Of a DNA stretch of 64,000 nt, positions 8,480-15,755 are shown in pieces (the stretch's first letter is position 1; every line of letters begins with the position of its first letter). The DNA is taken from assembly GCF_006716565.1 (NCBI RefSeq), contig NZ_VFPG01000002.1:1178001-1242000 (forward strand), read 5' to 3'. Source of the stretch: Nocardia bhagyanarayanae (GTDB taxonomy: Bacteria; Actinomycetota; Actinomycetes; Mycobacteriales; Mycobacteriaceae). The notes beneath the pieces were generated by a model. It did no database searches. It was not told the origin of the DNA and was given only the letters and a program-made list of their open reading frames with translations. A program made the position numbers and the translations under genes.

Positions 8480-8494
8480 GAACCGTGCCGCTCG

Positions 8495-9229
8495 CTAGCG
8501 GCTCATGCGGTGCTCCCGCGCGAGGGATTCGAGCAGTTCGACCGGAGCTGGCAGCGGGATCGCGCCCTCCTCGCCCGGCGCGGTGAGCCGGGATTGCGCG
8601 ACCCGCTCGTGCAGATGCTCCATCCGCATGTCGAGCCGGTTCGCGGCGTCCGCGGCGTCGGTCAGCTCGGTGAGCAACTCGTCCGGGATCTCGCCGCCGT
8701 ACTTGTAGTAGATCTTGTGCTCGAGGCTCGCCCAGAAGTCCATGGCGATGGTGCGGATCTGCAACTCGGCGGGCACGTGCTCGACGCGGTCGCTCATGAA
8801 GACCGGCAGCTCGAGCAGAATGTGCAGGCTCTTGTAGCCGTTGGGCTTGGGGTTGGCGATGTAGTCGCGCACCTCGTTGACGGTGACGTCGGACTGGCTG
8901 GTCAGCATGTCCGCGATCCGGTAGGTGTCCTGGATGAAGCTGCAGGTGATGCGCACACCCGCGATGTCGACGATGTTCTTCCTGATGTCGGGCAGCGTGA
9001 CGGGGATGTTCTTGCGCCGCAGCTTGTGCAGGATGCTCTCCGGCGACTTCAGACGGGACCGGACGTGCTCGATCGGGCTGTACTTGTGGATGTAGGTGAA
9101 CTCGTCCTTCAGGATGTTGATCTTGGTCATCAACTCCGAGGTGACGAACTGGTACGACATCATGAATCGGGCGAATTCGGTGCGAAAGTGTGCCAGGTCG
9201 TCGTCGCGCACGGTGTTCGGTGAATCCAT
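8495..9229 (-). CDS. Small alarmone synthetase (RelA/SpoT synthetase domain only)
   Basis: A 244-residue protein with only the (p)ppGpp synthetase domain, like YjbM/RelQ and YwaC/RelP. It carries the pyrophosphokinase core DIAGVRITCSF, the substrate-binding YIANPKPNGYKSLHILLE and the ELQIRTIAMDFWASLEHKI signature. It lacks the hydrolase, TGS and ACT domains of long Rel enzymes. It would make pppGpp, ppGpp or pGpp from ATP and GTP/GDP/GMP. The open frame extends to 9721 upstream, but the ATG at 9229 matches the family N-terminus. It converges on the HbpS-like gene. Confidence 0.95.
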   Translation of the reverse strand: MDSPNTVRDDDLAHFRTEFARFMMSYQFVTSELMTKINILKDEFTYIHKYSPIEHVRSRLKSPESILHKLRRKNIPVTLPDIRKNIVDIAGVRITCSFIQDTYRIADMLTSQSDVTVNEVRDYIANPKPNGYKSLHILLELPVFMSDRVEHVPAELQIRTIAMDFWASLEHKIYYKYGGEIPDELLTELTDAADAANRLDMRMEHLHERVAQSRLTAPGEEGAIPLPAPVELLESLAREHRMSR

Positions 9230-9306
9230 CAATCTCGCTGTCCCGCCAATCCGGATCTGCCGTGTCCAGCCAGTCTGCCACCGCGGGCTGAGACGTTGCT
9301 GAGGCG

Positions 9307-9960
9307 TCAGGCCGCGGTGCCGTCCTGGGGCGCGGCGTCGAGTGACGGCAGTGGTCGGCGGCAGATCTCGGCGGCCTCGTCGGCGGGCAGGCCGAACATG
9401 CGCAGCAGGTCCTCGGTCACCTGATCGGCGGCCTCGGCGTCGTCGCGCTCGGGGTGGTCGTGCAAGAGCCTGCCGAGGCACAGCGCGGCGCCCGCGACGA
9501 TGGTCATGGCCAGTTCCGAGTCGCGGACCTGGAACCGTCCCGCATCGGCCGCCGCTTCGATATCGCGGCGGGCGCGGGGGGCGAGCCCCCGCTCGGAGCT
9601 CACGAGACCGAGCCCGTCGGCGAGGAGGACCTTGCTGAGCGTGGGGTTGCGGCGGTGCAGACGGCCGGTGAGGCGGAAGCTCTGAGCGAACACCTGGGCC
9701 GGGTCCTCCAGGTCCTCGCACAGCACGTCGAGCAGCGCGCCGTGCCGGTCGAGCGCTTCTTCGACCGCGGCCTGGAACAGTTCCTCCCGGCTCTGGAAGT
9801 GGTTGTAGAACGAGCCCATGCCGACGTCAGCGGCCTGGGTGATCTCCAGGATCGGCACGTTGAGCCTGCCCTCGGCCAGCAGCGACTGGGCCGCGCCCAC
9901 CAGTGCGGCGCGGGTGCGCGCCTTGCGGCGCTCCAAGCGGTTGGGTTCCGAACCGGTCAT
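9307..9960 (-). CDS. TetR-family repressor of the adjacent aromatic-catabolism operon
   Basis: A 217-residue TetR regulator. Its helix-turn-helix (LEITQAADVGMGSFYNHFQSREELF) sits near residues 37-62 and a variable ligand-binding domain follows. The ATG at 9960 is preferred to the one at 9996 because GGAGAGG lies a few bases upstream. It is divergent from the ring-cleavage operon, with two TGAC-N6-GTCA palindromes in the shared 135-bp gap, so it probably represses that operon and itself until an aromatic intermediate binds. The effector is unknown. Confidence 0.93.
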   Translation of the reverse strand: MTGSEPNRLERRKARTRAALVGAAQSLLAEGRLNVPILEITQAADVGMGSFYNHFQSREELFQAAVEEALDRHGALLDVLCEDLEDPAQVFAQSFRLTGRLHRRNPTLSKVLLADGLGLVSSERGLAPRARRDIEAAADAGRFQVRDSELAMTIVAGAALCLGRLLHDHPERDDAEAADQVTEDLLRMFGLPADEAAEICRRPLPSLDAAPQDGTAA

Positions 9961-10016
9961 CGCAGTCCACCTCTCCCTGACGTCTTCGCACGTCATAGTA
10001 GCGCCCCGGTCAGTAG

Positions 10017-10030
10017 TGACGAATTTGTCA
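10017..10030. promoter_or_regulatory. Operator 1 (TGAC-N6-GTCA) for the TetR regulator
   Basis: TGACGAATTTGTCA is a near-perfect palindrome sharing its TGAC/GTCA arms with the site at 10061-10074. It lies 57 bases upstream of the TetR start. It is positioned to control the regulator gene. Confidence 0.7.
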
Positions 10031-10060
10031 GAAACTCTTGACTGAATACTTGTTCGTGAG

Positions 10061-10074
10061 TGACGATATCGTCA
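10061..10074. promoter_or_regulatory. Operator 2 (perfect palindrome) for the TetR regulator
   Basis: TGACGATATCGTCA is a perfect 14-bp palindrome, 44 bases from operator 1 centre to centre (about four helical turns, same face). A TTGACT at 10038-10043 could be the -35 of the catabolic operon, placing this operator over the -10 region. It ends 21 bases before the first catabolic gene. Confidence 0.78.
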
Positions 10075-10095
10075 GTACTTCGAAGGGAGTGGTCG

Positions 10096-11229
10096 ATGAG
10101 CGGCCAGCACGATGTGCACAGCGGTCTGCACAGCGAGCGCGGCGCGTTGGCGGGTGAACATCCCGGTCGAGCGCGCAATCCGGTGGTGAAGGTGCTCGAT
10201 CTCGCGTGGCTGGAGTTCGAGAAGCCAGATCTCGAGCGGGCCGAAGCCTTCGCGCATGCTTTCGGCTTCACGACGGCGCATCGCACGGCCGACGAGATGC
10301 AGTTGCGCGGAACCGACGTGGGCTCGCCCTGTGTTCTCATCCGCCGCGGCGCGCGGTCCCGGTTCGTCGGTCCGGCGTTCCAGGCAGCCGACGCCGCCGA
10401 TCTGCTGCGACTGGCGACCGCGACGGACTCGAAGGTGATGCCGCTGCCGGAGTCGCTCGGCGGGTCGACCGTCGATCTGGTCGATCCGAGCGGCCTGCGA
10501 GTCCGCGTCGTCGCCGAGACCCACCGGCTGCACGCACTGCCCGTGCAGCGGCCGCATGTGCTGAATCTCGGACACGACGTGGCGCGCGTGAACGCCACGC
10601 AACGGCCGCCTCGGGCGCCCGCGCGGGTGCAGCGGCTCGGGCACGTCGTGGTCCAGTCGACCAGATACCGGGAGACGCTGGACTGGTATCTGCGCAATCT
10701 CGGCATGATCGTCAGCGACTTCCTGTACTACCCGGGCCAGCGGGAGCGCGGGCCGGTGATGAGCTTCATCCGCTGCGATCTGGGCTCGACTCCGGCCGAT
10801 CACCACACGCTCGCGCTGACCTTGGGGCCGTCCAACCGGTATGTGCACTCGGCGTATCAGGTCGCCGATCTGGACGCGCTGGCCGCGGGCGGCGAGTACC
10901 TCCGCGAGCGCGGTTACCACCGGTCGTGGGGGATCGGCCGCCATATCCAGGGCAGCCAGATCTTCGACTACTGGCGGGACCCGGACGGTTTCATGGTCGA
11001 GCATTTCAGCGACGGCGACATGTTCGACTGCACGGTGGAGCCGGGCTGGGCGCCGATGAGCGCGTCGGGTCTGGCCCAGTGGGGTCCGCCCGCCACCAAG
11101 GATTTCCTCGGCATCTCGCCGAGCGCCGATTCGCTGCGGGAGTTGCGCGCGGTCGTCGACGCGCTGCGCGAGGACAACGAATTCGATCTCCGCCGCCTGG
11201 GCGGCCTGTTGAAAGTAGCCAATTCATGA
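10096..11229 (+). CDS. Extradiol-type (VOC) ring-cleavage dioxygenase
   Basis: A 377-residue two-domain vicinal-oxygen-chelate protein, resembling catechol 2,3-dioxygenase-like enzymes that cleave catechols meta to the hydroxyls using Fe(II). Probable metal ligands in the C-terminal domain are His183 (LGHVVV), His236 or 237 (DHHTLAL) and Glu302 (GFMVEHFSD). The N-terminal domain has lost such residues, as expected. The ATG at 10096 has AAGGGAG 7 bases upstream. First gene of a four-gene unit in which each stop overlaps the next start (ATGA). The substrate is probably the catechol made by the hydroxylase at 14071. Confidence 0.88.
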   Translation: MSGQHDVHSGLHSERGALAGEHPGRARNPVVKVLDLAWLEFEKPDLERAEAFAHAFGFTTAHRTADEMQLRGTDVGSPCVLIRRGARSRFVGPAFQAADAADLLRLATATDSKVMPLPESLGGSTVDLVDPSGLRVRVVAETHRLHALPVQRPHVLNLGHDVARVNATQRPPRAPARVQRLGHVVVQSTRYRETLDWYLRNLGMIVSDFLYYPGQRERGPVMSFIRCDLGSTPADHHTLALTLGPSNRYVHSAYQVADLDALAAGGEYLRERGYHRSWGIGRHIQGSQIFDYWRDPDGFMVEHFSDGDMFDCTVEPGWAPMSASGLAQWGPPATKDFLGISPSADSLRELRAVVDALREDNEFDLRRLGGLLKVANS

Positions 11230-12164
11230 GTGTTTCCGTTCTCCGTACCGTCGATGCTTGGTGGGTGCGCACGCCCGCCGGTGCGACTCGGATCGATACA
11301 GCCGCGGTGACGACGCGGGAGTTGCTCGCCGATCGTGGGGCGATCGCCGCTGCGGCCGCGAGCGCGGAGGTCGTTGCGGTGGAGAGTCTTTCGCTGGTCT
11401 CGCCGGTGACCGCGCCGTGCCGGGTGGTGGCGCAGATGACCAACTTCGCCTCGCACGTGAAGGACTCGGGCATGGATCCCGAGACCGTGCCGCTGACGTT
11501 CTTCCGCAAGGCTTCCGGCTCGATCAGCGGACCGTATGACGATGTCGTGCGGCCCGCGCATGTGAGTCTGCTCGATTACGAAGTGGAGATCGGTCTGGTC
11601 TTCGGCCGCGAGATGCCGGTCGGCGCGGAGGTCGACGCGGAGAATCTGGCCGACTACATCGCCGGTCTCGTCATCACCAACGACATCTCCGCGCGTGATG
11701 TGCAGTTGCCGAAAACGCAGTTCTACGAGGCGAAGTCGTATCCGACGTTCACTCCGGTCGGTCCGGCGCTGGTGCTGCTGGAGGCCGACGAGCTGAAGCG
11801 GTTCACCGATCTGCGGTTGCGGTTGTGGGTCAACGGTGAGGTGCGCCAGGACATGACGGTGGCCGACATGATCTACCGGCCGGTGCGGGCGCTGCGCGAG
11901 CTGACGCGGTTTCAGCGGATGGACGCGGGTGATCTGCTGCTGACCGGCACGCCGGTCGGTACGGCGATCAGCGCCCCGCCCAAGCCGGTCGAGATCATCG
12001 GTTCGCTGTTGCCGCCGCAGGTCAAGTGGAAGATGTTCTTCAAAAGCCAGGCCAAGAATCCCAAGTACCTCAAAGACGGCGACGTCATCGAGGCCGCCAT
12101 CGGCACCGACGACGGCGTCCTGGATCTGGGCCGTCAGCGCACGGTCGTGAGGTACGCCCGATGA
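11226..12164 (+). CDS. Fumarylacetoacetate hydrolase-family protein
   Basis: A 312-residue FAH-superfamily enzyme. It has the metal-binding acidic motif LLDYEVEIGLVFG, the NDISARDVQ segment and the C-terminal LLTGTPVG loop. Members hydrolyse, hydrate or decarboxylate ring-cleavage products (fumarylpyruvate hydrolase, HpcE, 2-hydroxy-dienoate processing). In this operon it most likely acts on the product of the upstream dioxygenase. The start ATG overlaps the previous stop by four bases (ATGA), indicating translational coupling. Confidence 0.92.
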   Translation: MSVSVLRTVDAWWVRTPAGATRIDTAAVTTRELLADRGAIAAAAASAEVVAVESLSLVSPVTAPCRVVAQMTNFASHVKDSGMDPETVPLTFFRKASGSISGPYDDVVRPAHVSLLDYEVEIGLVFGREMPVGAEVDAENLADYIAGLVITNDISARDVQLPKTQFYEAKSYPTFTPVGPALVLLEADELKRFTDLRLRLWVNGEVRQDMTVADMIYRPVRALRELTRFQRMDAGDLLLTGTPVGTAISAPPKPVEIIGSLLPPQVKWKMFFKSQAKNPKYLKDGDVIEAAIGTDDGVLDLGRQRTVVRYAR

Positions 12165-14074
12165 CCGAGACGACGCTCGAGGCCTCCGCCGAGGATCTGC
12201 TCTGGCCTCGTTACGCCGATCCGGAGGATCTGGCCGCCATCGAATCCGTGCCCTTGGCGGCGCGCGGTCTGCCCGAATCCACCTACGCTCTGCTCGTTCG
12301 TGCCGCGGCCCGGTGGCCGCGACGCGACGCGATCACCGTGCTGCCCGAGGCCGCGCGCTGGCGAGAACCCTTGCGCCGCAACTACGCCGAAGTACTCGCG
12401 GATGTGCATCGGTATGCGAATCTGCTGCACGAGCTCGGGATTCGCCGGCGCGACGCGGTCGCGATCGTCACACCCAACTGCGCCGAGCTGATCCCCGCCA
12501 CGCTCGCGGCCCAGCTCGCCGGAATCGCCGCACCGATCAACGGCGGCTTGTCGAGTGCCCATATCACCGAACTGCTGCGCCGTTCCGGCGCTCGGGTGTT
12601 GATCGCCGCGGGTCCCGAGCTCGCCCCCGACACCTGGGACGCCATGTGTGCGCTCGCCACTACCGGCTTGGTGGACGCGCTGCTGGTGTTGCGGCCCACC
12701 GCCGCGTCCGAGCCGCCGCCCGCGCTGCCCGTGATCGACGGTGTCCGCGTCGGCTATCTCACTGCCCTTGCGGCCGAACAGGATTCGTCGAAATTCGACG
12801 GAGCGCCACCCACCGCATCGGATCTGGCGGCCCTGTTCCACACCGGCGGCACCACCGGCGTGCCGAAGCTGGCCGCGCACCGGCATTCCGGTGAGGTGGC
12901 CAATGCCTGGATGATCGCCGCAAACTCGCTGCTCGACGAGGATTCGGTCGTTTTCGCCGCGCTGCCGCTTTTCCACGTCAACGCGCTCGTCGTCACCCTG
13001 CTCGCGCCGTTGTTCCGCGGCCAATCGGTGGTGTGGGCCGGACCGCTCGGCTACCGCGACTTCTCCCTGTACGCGGAGTTCTGGAACATCGTGGCGCACT
13101 ACGAGATCGCCGCGATGAGCGCGGTGCCGACCGTGTACGCCGTGCTCGCGCAGTGCCCGATCGACGCCGACATCTCCAGCCTGCGCTACGCGATGGTCGG
13201 CGCGTCACCGCTGCCGCCCGCGGTGCGCGAGAACTTCCAGACACACACCGGCGTGACCCTCGTGGAGGGGTACGGCCTCACCGAGGCGACCTGCGCGACG
13301 GCGCGCAGCTTCCCGGATCGGCCTCGGCCGGGTGCGGTCGGGCAGCGCATGCCCTACCAGCACGTCGCGGTCGTCCGCGTCGCCGAGGACGGTACGTGGG
13401 TGACGCTGCCCGCGGGCGACACCGGCGTCCTGATCATCAGCGGCCCAACGGTTTTCGCCGGATACGTGACCGGCCGCGATGGGCGCGGTCATCTCGTCGA
13501 CGGTCTGGGCACACTGGTCGACGGCTGGCTGAACACCGGCGATCTGGCCCACATCGACGACGACGGCTTCATCCACCTGCACGGCCGCGCCAAGGACCTG
13601 ATCATCCGCGGCGGCCACAACATCGACCCGGCCACCATCGAGGACGCCCTGCTGGAGCACCCGCAGGTCAGTGCCGCGGGCGCGGTCGGTCGCCCGGACG
13701 TGCACTCCGGCGAGGTGCCCGTCGCCTATGTCGCTTTGACGGCGGGCGCGGACGTTTCCGAGGGCGAGCTGGTCGCCTGGGCCGCCGAGCGGGTGCAAGA
13801 GCGCGCCGCCGCCCCGAAGGCGGTCACCGTGCTCGACGCGCTGCCGGTCACCGACGTCGGCAAGCCGTACAAGCTGGGACTGCGCGCCGACGCGACCCGC
13901 CGCGAGCTGCTCGAGGCCCTTGCCGGCAGCGCCGGAGTGCGCGCTGTCAAGGCGGTGATCGAAGACGGTGCGGTCGTCGCGACGATCGAACTCGATCCCG
14001 CCGCCGACGAGCGGGAAGTCACGGCGATTCTCGGCCGCTACGCGATCACCTGGACAGTCGTGGTGGCGCGATGA
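12161..14074 (+). CDS. Acyl-CoA synthetase (AMP-forming)
   Basis: A 637-residue ANL-superfamily ligase with the P-loop HTGGTTGVPK, the YGLTEAT adenylate motif, TGDLAHIDDDGF, and the hinge and C-terminal domain with LIIRGGHNIDP and VGKPYKLGLR. It activates a carboxylic acid to an acyl-AMP and then a CoA thioester. In context the substrate is an aromatic or ring-cleavage-derived acid, for example a phenylpropanoid side chain. About 60 residues longer than many homologues, with an extra C-terminal segment after the usual end. Start and stop both overlap neighbours by four bases. Confidence 0.93.
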   Translation: MTETTLEASAEDLLWPRYADPEDLAAIESVPLAARGLPESTYALLVRAAARWPRRDAITVLPEAARWREPLRRNYAEVLADVHRYANLLHELGIRRRDAVAIVTPNCAELIPATLAAQLAGIAAPINGGLSSAHITELLRRSGARVLIAAGPELAPDTWDAMCALATTGLVDALLVLRPTAASEPPPALPVIDGVRVGYLTALAAEQDSSKFDGAPPTASDLAALFHTGGTTGVPKLAAHRHSGEVANAWMIAANSLLDEDSVVFAALPLFHVNALVVTLLAPLFRGQSVVWAGPLGYRDFSLYAEFWNIVAHYEIAAMSAVPTVYAVLAQCPIDADISSLRYAMVGASPLPPAVRENFQTHTGVTLVEGYGLTEATCATARSFPDRPRPGAVGQRMPYQHVAVVRVAEDGTWVTLPAGDTGVLIISGPTVFAGYVTGRDGRGHLVDGLGTLVDGWLNTGDLAHIDDDGFIHLHGRAKDLIIRGGHNIDPATIEDALLEHPQVSAAGAVGRPDVHSGEVPVAYVALTAGADVSEGELVAWAAERVQERAAAPKAVTVLDALPVTDVGKPYKLGLRADATRRELLEALAGSAGVRAVKAVIEDGAVVATIELDPAADEREVTAILGRYAITWTVVVAR

Positions 14075-15648
14075 CAATCGTCTCGGCTGGGCGGAGTCTT
14101 CCCGTGACCACACGGATGATCCCGGTCGTGCTCGTCGGCGCGGGCCCGGCCGGACTCACCGCGGCGACCTTGCTGGCGCAATACGGGATCGAATGCCTCG
14201 TACTGGAGCGGTGGGACGGCGTGTATCCGCAGCCGCGCGCCGTCCACTTGGACGGCGAAATCCGCCGCATCCTCGGATATCTCGGCGTCGGCGACGAGTT
14301 CGACGCCATCTCCCGCCCGGTTCTAGGTCTGCGCCTGCTCGATCCCGGTCTGCGGGTGCTCGCGCAATTCGATCGCGACCCGGCGGGGACGCGGAGCGGG
14401 CATCCGGAGGCGAACCTTTTCGACCAGCCGGAACTGGAGGCGATCCTGCGCGCGAACCTCGCGCGCCATCCCGACGCGACACTGCGCGGCAACGCCGAAG
14501 TCACGACGGTGGCTGAGGAGAACGACTGTGTCCGCGTCGATTTCACCGACGGGACGACGGGTCGCGCGGAAACCATCCGTGCGCGCTACGTTCTCGGTTG
14601 CGACGGCGCCAACAGCCTCGTCCGCGGAGCGGTGGGCGCGCGCATGCGCGATCTGCGGTTCGAGCAGCGCTGGCTGGTCGTGGACATCGCGACGACCGCC
14701 GACCTCGGACACTGGGACGGGGTGCACCAGGTCTGCGATCCGGCCCGCGCCACGACCTACATGCGCATCGGAAAGACGCGGTACCGCTGGGAGTTCCGGC
14801 TTCGGACCGGCGAAACCGCCGACGACTACGCGGATATCGCCCGATTGCGTCCGCTGATCGCCCCGTGGACGGCGGACGTCCCGGACGAGGACCTAGAACT
14901 GGTGCGGGTAGCCGCGTACACCTTTCGCGCACAGCTCGCCGATCGCTGGCGCGGCGGCCGCATCTTCCTGCTCGGGGACGCCGCCCACCTCACACCGCCG
15001 TTCATCGGTCAGGGCATGGGCGCGGGATTGCGCGACGCCGCCAACCTCACCTGGAAGCTGGCCGGCGTCTTGCGCGGCGAGCTGCCCGAGCGTGTGCTCG
15101 ACACCTACGAGGCCGAGCGGAAGCCGCACGCCCTGTGGATGATTCGGTTGGCCAAGCTCACCGGCGTGATGATGACCCAGGGCGGCGAGCTGGGCAATCG
15201 CCTGCGCAGCCTGATCGCACCGCGGCTACATCGCCTTCCCGGCTTCACCCGCATGCTCACCAGTGGTGAGTCCCCGCCCCTGCGCCGCTCGGGCCTGGTG
15301 AACGCTCCGCTGCTGCGACGTGGACCGGCTGGTCGGCTGGCACCGAACGATCGGCTCCCCGACGGGCGAATGGTCGACGAGGTCGTCGGCGGACGGTTCG
15401 CGATCGTCGCCGCGGTCGACCTGACGCCCGAGGACCGAGTGCGTGTCGAAGAACGCGGCGGTGTCGTGCTCGCCGCCGCGCCGGGAACGGAGTTGCACCG
15501 CTGGCTGCGCCGCGGTCGCGTGAGCGCCGCCCTCGTCCGACCGGACGGCGCCGTGCAGCGCTGCGGAAGAAGCCCGTCGGCCCTGTGCGCGGCGCTGCCA
15601 CGGTTCGCGCCCGGTGTCCGGCAAACCGCGTCGCCGAACGATTGCTGA
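14071..15648 (+). CDS. FAD-dependent aromatic hydroxylase (MhpA-like)
   Basis: A 525-residue class A flavoprotein monooxygenase. The N-terminal FAD-binding motif VGAGPAGLTAA, the central DG motif GCDGANSLVR and the GDAAHLTPPFIGQGM motif are all present. A thioredoxin-like C-terminal domain follows from about residue 400, as in 3-(3-hydroxyphenyl)propionate hydroxylase MhpA and phenol hydroxylases. It should add a hydroxyl ortho to a phenolic OH, making the catechol for the dioxygenase at 10096. The ATG at 14071 overlaps the ligase stop; the frame is open upstream only as a shadow. Last gene of the operon. Confidence 0.93.
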   Translation: MTIVSAGRSLPVTTRMIPVVLVGAGPAGLTAATLLAQYGIECLVLERWDGVYPQPRAVHLDGEIRRILGYLGVGDEFDAISRPVLGLRLLDPGLRVLAQFDRDPAGTRSGHPEANLFDQPELEAILRANLARHPDATLRGNAEVTTVAEENDCVRVDFTDGTTGRAETIRARYVLGCDGANSLVRGAVGARMRDLRFEQRWLVVDIATTADLGHWDGVHQVCDPARATTYMRIGKTRYRWEFRLRTGETADDYADIARLRPLIAPWTADVPDEDLELVRVAAYTFRAQLADRWRGGRIFLLGDAAHLTPPFIGQGMGAGLRDAANLTWKLAGVLRGELPERVLDTYEAERKPHALWMIRLAKLTGVMMTQGGELGNRLRSLIAPRLHRLPGFTRMLTSGESPPLRRSGLVNAPLLRRGPAGRLAPNDRLPDGRMVDEVVGGRFAIVAAVDLTPEDRVRVEERGGVVLAAAPGTELHRWLRRGRVSAALVRPDGAVQRCGRSPSALCAALPRFAPGVRQTASPNDC

Positions 15649-15755
15649 CCATTGATGCGTTTATGAGGAAATCATCACTTGGCGTGTTATCGTACGGAGA
15701 TCGCGTGCGCTGGCGTCGTTGGTGTGTGTTCTGGTGACTCCGTGAGAGGACCCGC

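Noticed and set aside
8495..9721. A 408-residue alarmone synthetase
   Set aside because: The upstream extension is Arg/Pro-rich shadow over the TetR gene; family proteins start near 9229.
13033..14070. Long open frame upstream of the hydroxylase suggesting an 871-residue protein
   Set aside because: The upstream part overlaps the acyl-CoA ligase out of frame; a normal start lies at 14071 with an ATGA overlap.
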